Assembly (NCBI RefSeq): GCF_900188385.1 | Contig: NZ_FZOI01000022.1 | Coordinates: 1-64,000, forward strand | DNA from: Azospirillum sp. RU38E | Lineage (GTDB): Bacteria > Pseudomonadota > Alphaproteobacteria > Azospirillales > Azospirillaceae | Direction: 5' to 3' | DNA length: 64,000 bases | Shown: positions 26,200-35,291 of the stretch, piece after piece | Numbering within the stretch: position 1 is the stretch's first letter | Layout of the letters: every line of letters begins with the position of its first letter | Notes under the pieces: generated by a model | Databases searched by the model: none | Seen by the model: the letters and a program-made list of their open reading frames with translations, nothing else | What the model was told of the DNA's origin: nothing | Translations under genes and position numbers: made by a program

Positions 26200-26347
26200 A
26201 TACCAACGGTCATAATTCATGACCGTTGGTACGGCGGCGACTGCCGCCGCGCCGCTCGTGCGGCGTAGCCAAGCCAGCGGATGCTGGCGCCGGCGATTGA
26301 GGGGCAGGAAAGATTGACCAACGGTCAAGATTTCATGCCACTGGTAT
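26200..26347. repeat. 148-bp structured repeat, copy A
   Basis: Bounded by ATACCA and TGGTAT. In order: a 13-bp perfect inverted repeat (26201-26213 with 26219-26231), hairpin CGGCGGC/GACT loop (26232-26249), hairpin CGCCGC/TCGT loop (26250-26265), hairpin GCCAGC/GGAT loop (26273-26288), a conserved GCCGGCGATTGAGG, then a short palindrome TTGACCAACGGTCAA. Copy B (42036-42183) has exactly the same length. Their differences in the stems are compensatory. It contains no reading frame. Confidence 0.88.
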
Positions 26348-26498
26348 AATGGTCGTTATGGGAGCCACTGGCAGCGCACCGCCCATGCGCGTCAAGCCAA
26401 GGCGGCGGGGCCGAGTCAGGTCAAGGCTGCGGCACCGCCGCCCGGTAAATGAGGAACCCCTGATCCGGGCAATCGGTCAGGATCAAGGGCCGTGGGTG

Positions 26499-27722
26499 TC
26501 AGAACCGGATCGGCATAGTGTCGTAACCGAAGACGACGCCGACATCGGAGGCGAACTTCATGCCGTCCTCCACCAGCGTATAGTCAGGGGCCGCCGCCAG
26601 CAGAGCCGCCAGGGCCGCCTCGATTTCAACCCGGGCCAGCGGCGCCCCCAGGCAGGTATGGGCGCCAATGCCAAAGGTCAGGTGACGGTTATCCTTGCGG
26701 TCGATATCAACGCTGAACGGACAGGAGAACCGGCTTTCATCAAAATTGGCCGCCGCCCACAGCATCAGCACCTTTTCTCCCTTGGCGATCCTGACGCCAC
26801 CGACCTCTACATCCCGCGTTGCCGTGCGGCTCAGCGCCTGCTGCGGCGCCATGACACGCAGGAACTCCTCAATGGCGGTCGGCAGCAGGTCGGGATTATC
26901 CACCAGCCGCTTGCGCAGAGCGGGTGCGCGGCCCAGATGGGCGGCAAAGGTGCCGACGGCTGCCTGGGCCGTGTCCAGCCCGCCAATATAGAGCAGGGAA
27001 ACCATGCTCTGAATCTCTTCAATGGTCAGGCGGCGGCCCTTGGCCTCATGCTCATGCAGCTTCTGGATCATGCCGCCGGCCTTGGCGATCTGTGGGTTAC
27101 GCACATCCTGGGCAACGCGCTGCAGGAAGCCGATCATTCCGGCCACCATCTCTTCCTGCGTGCCCTTGCCGAAGGTGGCATTATGCACCGGGTCGGCATA
27201 GGCGAACCAGTCATTCTCCTCCACCCCCAACAGGCGCAGGGTGATGATGCCGGCCAATGGCTGGGCCAGATCCAGCACGACATCCATGCCGCCTTCGGCG
27301 CGTTTGGCAGCAATCAGCTTGTCCGCCAAGTCCCGTAATTCCGGCTTCAGCGCCTTCATCTTGCCTGGCGACAGCATCTGATTCAGCGGCAGCCGGTAGG
27401 CGAGCGAGGCTGGCGGATCGCGGTCGATCGGCAGGGTGGTCAGCCCGCCCACCGGCTTGGGAATGATGATCCCATCTTCGGAACTGAAGGTCTCATCATC
27501 CTTGGCAATCCGGCAGATATCATCATAGCGGGCAAAAACCCAGAAGCCGCCATGAGCCGAGGTGTGGACCACCGGCGCATGGGCCAGCATATAGCGCAGC
27601 ACCTCCTTGTGCCGGTCCCGGAAGAACGACGAATGATGGTCGAAATTCTCAACAAAGGCCTTGATCTCGGCATCGCCCGTCAGGCTGGCTTCATCCGCGC
27701 GACACAAGTTGGCTGTGGCCAT
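26499..27722 (-). CDS. Cytochrome P450
   Basis: 407 aa soluble bacterial P450. Heme-ligand motif FGIGAHTCLG with C357, ExxR in EEFLR (E286-R289), I-helix GGLDTAQ (247-253) with the oxygen-activating Asp/Thr pair. It takes electrons from a ferredoxin, very likely the one at 3089-3406. Probable role: the first hydroxylation of the substrate. The start at 27722 gives the usual length, with a purine-rich AAAGGGCGGG upstream; the longer frame is a GC-rich artefact. It has its own operator (27818) though it follows the ligase gene. Confidence 0.94.
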   Translation of the reverse strand: MATANLCRADEASLTGDAEIKAFVENFDHHSSFFRDRHKEVLRYMLAHAPVVHTSAHGGFWVFARYDDICRIAKDDETFSSEDGIIIPKPVGGLTTLPIDRDPPASLAYRLPLNQMLSPGKMKALKPELRDLADKLIAAKRAEGGMDVVLDLAQPLAGIITLRLLGVEENDWFAYADPVHNATFGKGTQEEMVAGMIGFLQRVAQDVRNPQIAKAGGMIQKLHEHEAKGRRLTIEEIQSMVSLLYIGGLDTAQAAVGTFAAHLGRAPALRKRLVDNPDLLPTAIEEFLRVMAPQQALSRTATRDVEVGGVRIAKGEKVLMLWAAANFDESRFSCPFSVDIDRKDNRHLTFGIGAHTCLGAPLARVEIEAALAALLAAAPDYTLVEDGMKFASDVGVVFGYDTMPIRF

Positions 27723-27817
27723 TTCCCGCCCTTTCATGGTTTTCTGCGACCGGCACCCTTCCCGTCCCAGCGGAATGCGGTGGCATCCTGACAAGGCGGA
27801 GGCGCCGGATCTTTGAA

Positions 27818-27827
27818 TAGTGCACCA
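27818..27827. promoter_or_regulatory. Operator site 6: TGGTGCACTA on the minus strand
   Basis: Located 96 bp upstream of the P450 start and 38 bp beyond the ligase stop. It nearly equals site 4 in front of the TonB receptor. It suggests the P450 has its own regulated promoter as well as any read-through. Confidence 0.6.
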
Positions 27828-27864
27828 ATATAACAAGGCAGCGCCGCCGGCGCCAGGGGGATGG

Positions 27865-29388
27865 TCAGGAACCAGTGCCCTGTTGTGTGGCGAACATTTC
27901 CCGAATGGCCAGCACACTGACCTTCATCGATGCCGTGCGCGGCAGTTCCTGCACGGCGCGCAGGGCCACCGGTATCTGATAGGGGGAAAGCCGGTCGCGC
28001 AGGAATTCCTTCAGCGCCTCGGGCTCCGGCGCTGCATGACCGGCTTTGACAATATAGGCCGCCACCGGCACCTCCCCCAGGCGGGGATCGGAAATGCCCC
28101 CGACGGCCGCCTCCAGGATGGCGGGATGCTGCTCCAGCGCCTTCACCACGTCATCGGGCATGACTTTGAAGCCGCCGCGAATGATGGCATTGTCATAGCG
28201 GCCGCGGATGAACAGGAAACCGTCTTCGTCCAGCACGGCGCGATCGGTGGTGTCCAGCCAGTCCCGGCCATTGCCCAGATGGCCGGCGCACAGGGATAAC
28301 ACCCCTTCCCGCCCTGCCGGCAGCGGCTCCCGGCTGTCCGGATCCAGAATGCGGCCCTGAATGCCGGGATTGAGCCGGCCGACCGAGCCCCGCTTGGCCG
28401 CGCCGAAGTGATGGAAATCGGCCAATGTCCAGCCGGCGACGCCGCCGGCAAATTCCGTGGCGCCATAGACCTGCAGAACGGGAATGCCATAGGTTTCCAG
28501 AAACCGGTCGGCCAGATCCGGGTCCAGGGGGGCGGTGGAGGTGCGCCAGACCTTCAGACAGGCCAGATCGGCCCTGTCCACCCCAGCATCCAGCACCATG
28601 CGCAGCACGGCCGGCGGGGTGGAAACGACGCGCGGCCGGTGCCGGCGCAGACCGTCGACAAAGGGCGCCACGGCGAAACGCTCCAGCAGGAAGGTCTGCC
28701 GGCCCGAGACCAGGGTGTTCATTACCCCCCAGACGCCGCCAATATGGGCGAACGGCACCATGACGAAACTGATGCCCGAGCGCAGGCGGGGCGTGTCATC
28801 CTCCTGCCGGCCGCGCTCATAAAGGGCGGCATCGTACAGCATCTTTTCGAACAGGGCCGCCTTCAACGGGATGCGCTTGGGCGTGCCGGTGGTGCCGCTG
28901 GTCAGCATCTCCATGGCAATTCCGGGGGCTGTGGACAGATCGGTGGCCCTCAGCCGTTCCAGACCGGGCACCAGGGTCACCCGGCCGTCCCGGTGATCCG
29001 GCAACAGAATCCCCAGCACCCCGGCAGCTTCCGCCGCCTGACGCAAGGCGGGCCGCGCCCAGTCGCGCGCCATCCCCGCCACGACGGGAAGCCGCAGATT
29101 CCGGATATCGGTGGCCAGCTTCTCGTCCGGCAATGCCGGGTTCAGGGTGACAAGGCAGCGCCCCCCTACCATGACGGACGCCAAAACGGCCACGCAGGCC
29201 GGTTCGTTCCGCAGCATCGTGCCGACCCGGATGCCACCGCCCAGGCCGGCCTCGGCAAGCACCGCTTCAAACTGGTCCTTCACGGCGGCAAGATCCGCCC
29301 AGCGCCACCAGATGCCCTGGCATTCAATGGCATTGGCTGGTGGATCGATTGTCATGATCGCATCCAGGGTTTCTTTCAGGGTCCGCAT
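27865..29388 (-). CDS. AMP-forming acyl-CoA synthetase
   Basis: 507 aa ANL-family ligase. The ATP motif TSGTTGTPK is canonical, as are YGATEF and the hinge segment GRYDNAIIRGGFKV. It activates a carboxylic acid to its CoA thioester through an acyl-AMP. The ATG at 29388 has GGGAG 8 bp upstream; an ATG 15 bp earlier (29403) is possible. It ends the long unit starting at 39952. Its likely substrate is the acid formed after alcohol and aldehyde oxidation. Confidence 0.92.
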   Translation of the reverse strand: MRTLKETLDAIMTIDPPANAIECQGIWWRWADLAAVKDQFEAVLAEAGLGGGIRVGTMLRNEPACVAVLASVMVGGRCLVTLNPALPDEKLATDIRNLRLPVVAGMARDWARPALRQAAEAAGVLGILLPDHRDGRVTLVPGLERLRATDLSTAPGIAMEMLTSGTTGTPKRIPLKAALFEKMLYDAALYERGRQEDDTPRLRSGISFVMVPFAHIGGVWGVMNTLVSGRQTFLLERFAVAPFVDGLRRHRPRVVSTPPAVLRMVLDAGVDRADLACLKVWRTSTAPLDPDLADRFLETYGIPVLQVYGATEFAGGVAGWTLADFHHFGAAKRGSVGRLNPGIQGRILDPDSREPLPAGREGVLSLCAGHLGNGRDWLDTTDRAVLDEDGFLFIRGRYDNAIIRGGFKVMPDDVVKALEQHPAILEAAVGGISDPRLGEVPVAAYIVKAGHAAPEPEALKEFLRDRLSPYQIPVALRAVQELPRTASMKVSVLAIREMFATQQGTGS

Positions 29389-29415
29389 CGCTGGCTCTCC
29401 CATGTCATTGCTGGT

Positions 29416-30213
29416 TCAGGCTGTTGTTGTGCGGTTCAGGTACAATGTCTGGTGACAGCGGCCGATGGGACCGTGCGCATCCGTCAGGTGACCATCCACC
29501 AGCGCCATGCCCTGGCCTGCCCCCAGGGATTGCGCCTCCAGCTTCAGCCAGGGCCCGACGGGCATTCGCACCAGATGCAGGGTGATGTCGACATTGGCGA
29601 AGCTCCAGGCGCGCCAATCGACAAAGGCCGACAGGCCGCTGCCGAAATCGGCACACATGGCCGCCTGCACAAAGGGGCTGATCGGGGTGCCGGCGACAAT
29701 GTCCCCGCTGATCCGCAGCCAAACGGTGCCGGGCCCGCGCTCCTCCAGCCCGCCACGCACCAGCCGGCTGTCGACCAGATGGCGAAGACGGGAGCGCGGG
29801 GCCAGCAGCGGCGGTGCCTGCGGCGGGTCTCCCGGCCTGTCATCGGCATCCGGGGTGGCCGGCCCTGCCTCCACCCGCACCCGCAGTGCCGAAACCCGGG
29901 CGGTGACAATGCCGTCGGCGAGGATTTCCGCCTCCACCATCTGCAGGCGCTTGCCATCGCGGGGCACGGTGACCCGAGCCGCCACCGGCTGCATCGGCGT
30001 CGGCCGCAGCAGGTCGATGACCAGCCGGGTGGTGACCATCGGAACCAGGGTCGGGACCTGTTCGACAAGATGGGCACACAGGCCGGCCAAGGGCACGCCG
30101 CCTTGATGCGCCGGGTTCCATGGGCCGGCGACCAGGGGGCCGGGCACGTACAACCCGTCTTCCCCGGTGTAGAAATGCCGGAGTGACTCTGCTGTCATTG
30201 CCTGTGTCTTCAT
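29416..30213 (-). CDS. Thioesterase-like superfamily protein (double hotdog)
   Basis: 265 aa, resembling TesB-like two-hotdog acyl-CoA thioesterases: N-terminal HQGGVPLAGLCAHLVEQ and C-terminal segment SFANVDITLHLVRMPVGPWL. The start is fixed by a 4-bp ATGA overlap with the upstream synthetase. It would hydrolyse acyl-CoA, perhaps releasing CoA from dead-end intermediates. The substrate is unknown. Confidence 0.8.
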   Translation of the reverse strand: MKTQAMTAESLRHFYTGEDGLYVPGPLVAGPWNPAHQGGVPLAGLCAHLVEQVPTLVPMVTTRLVIDLLRPTPMQPVAARVTVPRDGKRLQMVEAEILADGIVTARVSALRVRVEAGPATPDADDRPGDPPQAPPLLAPRSRLRHLVDSRLVRGGLEERGPGTVWLRISGDIVAGTPISPFVQAAMCADFGSGLSAFVDWRAWSFANVDITLHLVRMPVGPWLKLEAQSLGAGQGMALVDGHLTDAHGPIGRCHQTLYLNRTTTA

Positions 30214-32309
30214 GTTGACCACACCGCCAGGGCGTCCAGGCATTCCACCTTGTCCCCCCTGACCCAGAGAGGATTGATCTCCAGCGACGCAAGGTCCGGA
30301 CCCAGGGCCAGGGCGGCATTGCCGATGCGGCTGATGGTTTCTGCCACCACGTCCAGGTCCGTGGCCGGCGCCCCGCGGTAGCCGGCCAGCAGCCTGGCCC
30401 CGCGCAGGCCGACCAGCATCTCCCGCACCTGGGCCGGGGAGACGGGCAGCCGGCGCAGGCTGCTATCCTGCAGCAGTTCCACCAGCACGCCCCCGAACCC
30501 GACCGCCAGCGCCAGCCCCCAACCGGAATCGCGGGCCACGCCGACCAACAGTTCCAGGCCGCCCGTGCGCATGGGCGACACGATCACCCCATCGATCCGC
30601 GCCTGCGGCCGGGCGGCGGTGACGCTGGCCATGATTGCGTCGTAGGCCTCCCCGACGACGGCATCACCGCTGAGATGGAGGCGCACGCCCCCCACTTCCG
30701 TCTTGTGCGGGATATCGGGGGACAGGATTTTCAGCGCCACCGGCTCACCGATGGCGGCGGCGGCTGCCATGGCCGCATCGCGGCTGCGGACGATGCGGGC
30801 CGGCACCACCGGCACCCCGGCGGCCCCCAGCATCTCGAGGGTTTCCCGCTCCGTCACCGGACGGGCGGCGATGGGGGCAGGCAAGGCCAGGGGGGGTGGC
30901 AGACCCGCCCGCACCTTGGCTGACCAGGCGAAGGCCGCGCCGACGGCGCGCATGGCATGGTCCAGACCGCTGACTACCTGGCCCAGCCCCGCTTCCTGCG
31001 CAATGGACCGGCCGAATTCGCTGATCGGCTGATAGGTCTGCTGCAGCAGAAAGCCTTTTACCCCGGCGTCGGCAATGCCCTGGGCAATGGCCCGGATGGC
31101 CGGACGGTTGAAGCCCGACAGTTCGGCGGCGTCGGTCGGCAGTTCAAAGCAGGCGGCGACCAGTCCCACCTCCGGGTCCGGTGCGATGGCGGCAATGGAC
31201 CGGCGGAACAGGTCCGGATCGGCCATTGCCGCCCCGGTAATATCCAACGGATTATGCGCGGCACCGTAGCCCGGCAGTTCCGCCGCCACCCGCGCCACCG
31301 TTTCGGCGGTGAAGCGGGCGAAGGGCACCCCATGCGCCTCCCCCAGATCGGCCATCATCTCGCACGCCCCGCCGGAGATGGAGGCGACGGCGAATTTCCG
31401 GTCCGGCAGCACGCCGGTGAAGGCCAGGAAATCGGCCGTCGTCAGCAATTCTTCCAGCGTCTGGACGCGGATGATGCCCAGTTCGGCGCAGACGGCATCG
31501 AAAATCCGGTCATCCCCGACCAGGGCGCCGGTATGGGCCTGGGCGACAGCAGCCGCCAGTTCCCCCACCCCTACCTTCAACATGATGATCGGCTTGGCGG
31601 CAGCCAAGGCTCGTTCCGCTACCGGAATAAAGGCCGCCGGATCTCGGATGGTTTCCGCAAACACGGCAATGGCGCGGGTGCCTGTGTCATCCACCAGGAA
31701 ATCCAGCACCTCTGCCAGCCCGACCTGCGCCTCGTTCCCCAGGGCCACGGCATAGGTCAGCGACACATTGGTCCGGGCCGCCGTGCGGCAGAGGATGCCG
31801 GCCGTGGCCCCACTCTGGCTGACCAGGCCGACGCGGGGGGCAGCCAGGGTCGGCGTGACCAGAGGCAGCGTGCCCAGCCCAACCTTATTCACGAAATTGT
31901 TGAAGCCCAGACTGTTGGGGCCCAGCAGGGTCAGGCCCAGATCGCCGGCGCGGCTGAAGACCCGCGCCTGCTCTGCCGCCCCTTCCGGCCCGATCTCGGC
32001 AAAGCCGGACGTGACGACGACCCCCTGGCGAATGCCGGCCGCCGCCATCTCCTCGACCGCTTCGGCCAGACCGGCCGCTGGCACGGCGATGAAGGCGGCA
32101 TCCACCGGCTCCCCGATGCCAGTGGCGGCGGTAACGGTGGGCCTGCCCAACACCGTGCCGCCGCGCCGGTTCACCAGATGGATCGGACCGGTGAAGTTGA
32201 AATTATCCAGCAGCTTCAGCGCCATGGCGCCCCAGGGATTTTTCTCCGAAGCACCCAGAATGGCAATGCTGCGCGGATTGAACAGCCGCTGGAGGGGGCT
32301 GGTGGTCAT
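30210..32309 (-). CDS. Acetate-CoA ligase family protein (NDP-forming type)
   Basis: 699 aa fused protein. CoA-binding domain at the N-terminus (NPRSIAILGASEKNPWG), succinyl-CoA ligase-like domain with SQSGA (165-169) and candidate phospho-His H259 in AHTGALVGDD, and a C-terminal ATP-grasp domain with PHKTEVGGV and SLEINPLWV. The reaction couples acyl-CoA formation or cleavage to ATP/ADP. AAAGGGAG precedes the ATG at 32309. In this cluster it is a second type of acid-activating enzyme next to the AMP-forming ligase. Confidence 0.9.
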   Translation of the reverse strand: MTTSPLQRLFNPRSIAILGASEKNPWGAMALKLLDNFNFTGPIHLVNRRGGTVLGRPTVTAATGIGEPVDAAFIAVPAAGLAEAVEEMAAAGIRQGVVVTSGFAEIGPEGAAEQARVFSRAGDLGLTLLGPNSLGFNNFVNKVGLGTLPLVTPTLAAPRVGLVSQSGATAGILCRTAARTNVSLTYAVALGNEAQVGLAEVLDFLVDDTGTRAIAVFAETIRDPAAFIPVAERALAAAKPIIMLKVGVGELAAAVAQAHTGALVGDDRIFDAVCAELGIIRVQTLEELLTTADFLAFTGVLPDRKFAVASISGGACEMMADLGEAHGVPFARFTAETVARVAAELPGYGAAHNPLDITGAAMADPDLFRRSIAAIAPDPEVGLVAACFELPTDAAELSGFNRPAIRAIAQGIADAGVKGFLLQQTYQPISEFGRSIAQEAGLGQVVSGLDHAMRAVGAAFAWSAKVRAGLPPPLALPAPIAARPVTERETLEMLGAAGVPVVPARIVRSRDAAMAAAAAIGEPVALKILSPDIPHKTEVGGVRLHLSGDAVVGEAYDAIMASVTAARPQARIDGVIVSPMRTGGLELLVGVARDSGWGLALAVGFGGVLVELLQDSSLRRLPVSPAQVREMLVGLRGARLLAGYRGAPATDLDVVAETISRIGNAALALGPDLASLEINPLWVRGDKVECLDALAVWST

Positions 32310-32334
32310 CAGGCAAACTCCCTTTAAGCGGATT

Positions 32335-33165
32335 TCAAGCCAGCAGCGCGGCGGCCCCGCCATGGATCAGGGCGCTGGCGGCAGCACCGGCGGTCATGGC
32401 CTGGTCAATGGCGATTTCCGATCCGGTGATCAGGGCCGCTTCCGGCAGGCACAGCGCAGCCAGGGCAGCGGCAACATCGGCCGGCTTCATCATCAATGAC
32501 CGGTAATGCGCCAGCCTTTCATCGCTGGGAACGGCACCGGACCCGGTGGCCGATTGCGCCATGGCGATGGTGGTGGCGCGGTTCATTTCCGATTCCACGC
32601 CCCCGAGGATGATGGCATTCGCGCGGACATTGGCATCCACCCCTTCAGCAGCCAGCACCTTGGTCAGATGCACCAGCCCGGCCTTGGCGGCGCAATAGGC
32701 CGCCATCTTGGTGATGCCGAAGTGGGCATTGATGGAGGCGATATTGAGAATCACGCCGTCGCGCTGCGCCCGCATCGTCGGCAATGCCAGACGGCACAGG
32801 CCAAAGGCGGCGCTGAGATTGACGGCGATGGTCTGATCCCAGGCGGTGTCCGGGTAGTCCTGAACTGGGGCCAGGATCCCGCCGACCCCGGCATTGTTGA
32901 TCAGGATGTCCAGCCGCCCTGTCGCCGACAGGCAGGCGGCGACGGCCCGTTCACGGCAAGCCGGGTTGGTAATGTCACCGGCGATGAAATCCAGGTGACC
33001 GCCGGCGGCCCTGATCTCCGCCGCCAGCACCTCCCCCCGCTCGGCCCGGCGGGCAATACCCACCACATGGGCGCCCATGGCGGCGAAGACCCGGGCCACT
33101 CCCTCGCCCAACCCGGCGCTTACCCCGGTCACCAGGGCCGTCCGCCCCGTCAGATTGATCGACAT
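32335..33165 (-). CDS. SDR family oxidoreductase
   Basis: 276 aa. TGVSAGLGEG cofactor motif, NNAG, catalytic Ser in NIASIN 13 residues before the Tyr of AYCAAK. The ATG at 33165 has GGGAGG 6 bp upstream, which decides the start over ATGs at 33177 and 33192. It lies between the ACAD block and the acyl-CoA synthetase. Probably a hydroxyacyl-CoA or alcohol dehydrogenase. Confidence 0.9.
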   Translation of the reverse strand: MSINLTGRTALVTGVSAGLGEGVARVFAAMGAHVVGIARRAERGEVLAAEIRAAGGHLDFIAGDITNPACRERAVAACLSATGRLDILINNAGVGGILAPVQDYPDTAWDQTIAVNLSAAFGLCRLALPTMRAQRDGVILNIASINAHFGITKMAAYCAAKAGLVHLTKVLAAEGVDANVRANAIILGGVESEMNRATTIAMAQSATGSGAVPSDERLAHYRSLMMKPADVAAALAALCLPEAALITGSEIAIDQAMTAGAAASALIHGGAAALLA

Positions 33166-33204
33166 GGTGCCTCCCATACTGTTCTTGTTCATTGGCAGCG
33201 GGGA

Positions 33205-34317
33205 TCAAGCCTTCAGCCCCAGCCCCTGCCGGGCGATGATGCTGGTCATGATTTCCGTCGTCCCGCCGCCCAGAGATTCCTCCAGCGTCTGCCGCCAGAG
33301 CTGTTCGATGGGGGCCGCCGTCGTCAGGGCCGCCGGAATTCCGAAATCCATCGCCGCCCGGGCAATGGCCTGAATCGTGTCGGTGGAGGCGCGCTTGTTG
33401 GCCGCCGCGGCAATGCTGGCCCGCACATCATCGCCCTGGGCCGTCAGGACGCGCAGCGCATGGGCCTGGCATTCCAGCACATCGACCGCCAGTTCCGCCA
33501 ACCGCTCCCGCACCACCGGATCGCGGTCCAGACCGTGGGCCATCGCCCAGTCGCGCACCGTTTCATAATCGGCCAGCACTCGCTTGGGCGGAAACTGCAC
33601 ATGGCGTTCATCGGCCAGGCTGGCATTCATCATCTTCCAGGCGCCGTCCTGCGGCCCGATCCGCTGATCGACAGGGACGATGACGTCATCGAAGAACAGC
33701 TCGCAGAAGACATTGCCGCTCATCTTCGCCATCGGCCGGATACGCAGGCCCGGTGCCCGCAGATCGACGATCAGCAGGGACAGGCCGGCGGCGCGGCTGG
33801 CCACCTCCCCCGTGCGGCAGAGCAGCCAGAGATAATCGGAGTCCTGGGCCGACGAGCTCCAGATCTTGGTGCCATTGATACGGTAGCCCTCCGGCCCCAA
33901 TTCCGCCCGGGTGCGTAACGAGGCAAGATCAGAACCGGCCTCCGGCTCCGAATAGCCCAGGGAGAACATCAGCTCGCCGGTGCGGATCGGCTCCAGCCAG
34001 CGCGCCTTCTGGGCATCGGTGCCATAGCGGATGATCGTCTTGGCGACAATCCCGGCCGATAGCGGCGGACGGGCGATGCGGGCATGAGCCATTTCGTCCC
34101 ACAGCAGGAACTCATAGATCGGCGGCAGCCCGCGGCCGCCATGATCCACCGGCCAGCCCAGTGACAGCCAGTTCTTCACCCCCAACGCCTTGTAGAAGGC
34201 CCGCAGGCCCGCATGGTCCCTACCCTGCAGATATTGTCCCAGCCCCCGCCAGGGGGCCAGAAAGGCCCGTACCTCGGCCAGGAAGGCCCGTTCCGCGGAT
34301 GAATATGCCAATTGCAT
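33205..34317 (-). CDS. Acyl-CoA dehydrogenase, catalytic subunit
   Basis: 370 aa. GYSEPEAGSDLASLRTRA (about 121-138), catalytic Glu E237 in ADERHVQF, and C-terminal GGGTTEIMTSIIARQGLGL. Its ATG overlaps the stop of the upstream short ACAD by one base (TGATG), which fixes the start and indicates coupled translation. It belongs to a block of four consecutive ACAD genes (33205-37384) that reads as two large/small pairs. Confidence 0.92.
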   Translation of the reverse strand: MQLAYSSAERAFLAEVRAFLAPWRGLGQYLQGRDHAGLRAFYKALGVKNWLSLGWPVDHGGRGLPPIYEFLLWDEMAHARIARPPLSAGIVAKTIIRYGTDAQKARWLEPIRTGELMFSLGYSEPEAGSDLASLRTRAELGPEGYRINGTKIWSSSAQDSDYLWLLCRTGEVASRAAGLSLLIVDLRAPGLRIRPMAKMSGNVFCELFFDDVIVPVDQRIGPQDGAWKMMNASLADERHVQFPPKRVLADYETVRDWAMAHGLDRDPVVRERLAELAVDVLECQAHALRVLTAQGDDVRASIAAAANKRASTDTIQAIARAAMDFGIPAALTTAAPIEQLWRQTLEESLGGGTTEIMTSIIARQGLGLKA

Positions 34318-35291
34318 CAGGTTTCCTCCACGACGGGCCATAATTCGGGATCAAGGACCGCGGCGCCCTGCAGGGGCAGTGTCTGCCGGATGCCGCGCAC
34401 GGAGGGTTCCAGGACAGCATACTCCTGAATGCGGCGGGACAGCCAGCCGACGGGCCCTTCCTCCATGACCCCATAGGCACCGAAGGTCTGGTGGGCGGCA
34501 AAGGCGGCACGCAGGGCGGCGCGGCTGGCCGACAACCGGGCGGCGGCGGCCAGATCGGCGGCATCCGCTCGGGCGGCATCGATGGCCAGGGCCGCCGCGC
34601 GGGCCAGTTGCTGTGCCCCGTCCAACCGCATCAGGGCTTCGGCCAGGGGGAAGGCGACGGCCTGGAATTCCCCCAGCGCCTTGCCGAATTGCCGCCGGGT
34701 GCGCGCATGGTCGGCGGCGATATCGACCAGGAAACGACCCGCCCCGCCGGTATAAGCCGCCAGCGCCATGTCGAAACGCGCCCGCACCGTGTGCGCATCG
34801 CCCGGCAGCGCGGCACCCGCGCCGACCTCTGCCACCGCACTGCGTCCCAACGTGTCGATGGCGGCGCCGGCTATGCCGGAGCACAGGCCAGCAGGCGTGA
34901 TCAGCACGATATCATCGGCCAGAGCGGCCCAGGCCACCGTCGTGCCGGCCCCCACCGTCGCCAGCCGCTCCCCGGCGGCCACGGCATCCCAATCGGCCAG
35001 ACCGGCCGCAGCGGCGGCGATGGACTGCGCCACCGGGCCGGGAAAACCGTGATAGCCCAGTTGCTCGGCCCCGATACAGGCGAAAAGCTGCGCCTGTTCC
35101 ATGTCGGTACCGGCCATTTCCAGCAGGCCCAGGGCCGCCATTTCCGCCCATAATTCCCAGGAAAACGGCATGTCGCGGCGGGCATTGACATCCTTGCCCA
35201 GGCGGCGCTCGCAGAAGCGCCGGACGGACTCTTCCAGTTCCACAGCCTCGGGCGGCAGGGCCAGATCCAGACTTCTCGCTCCCCCGCCCAT
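34317..35291 (-). CDS. Acyl-CoA dehydrogenase-like subunit lacking catalytic Glu
   Basis: 324 aa, short for the family. ARTRRQFGKALGEFQAVAFPLAEA and QTFGAYGVMEEGPVGWLSRR identify the ACAD fold. The middle domain is reduced, and the helix where the catalytic Glu-Arg should lie reads ARFDMALAAY. Overlaps of one base at both ends (TGATG) tie it to the two neighbouring ACADs. It is a probable non-catalytic partner of the 33205-34317 product. Confidence 0.88.
   Translation of the reverse strand: MGGGARSLDLALPPEAVELEESVRRFCERRLGKDVNARRDMPFSWELWAEMAALGLLEMAGTDMEQAQLFACIGAEQLGYHGFPGPVAQSIAAAAAGLADWDAVAAGERLATVGAGTTVAWAALADDIVLITPAGLCSGIAGAAIDTLGRSAVAEVGAGAALPGDAHTVRARFDMALAAYTGGAGRFLVDIAADHARTRRQFGKALGEFQAVAFPLAEALMRLDGAQQLARAAALAIDAARADAADLAAAARLSASRAALRAAFAAHQTFGAYGVMEEGPVGWLSRRIQEYAVLEPSVRGIRQTLPLQGAAVLDPELWPVVEET

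Noticed and set aside
26200-26347. A CRISPR repeat or a tRNA-like gene within the hairpin-rich repeat
   Set aside because: There is no spacer-repeat periodicity, and no acceptor stem or anticodon arm of tRNA form. The two copies are 16 kb apart.
26499-27917. A longer start for the P450 at 27917
   Set aside because: The additional 65 residues are Pro/Arg/Gly-rich, overlap the operator at 27818 and exceed the family length.
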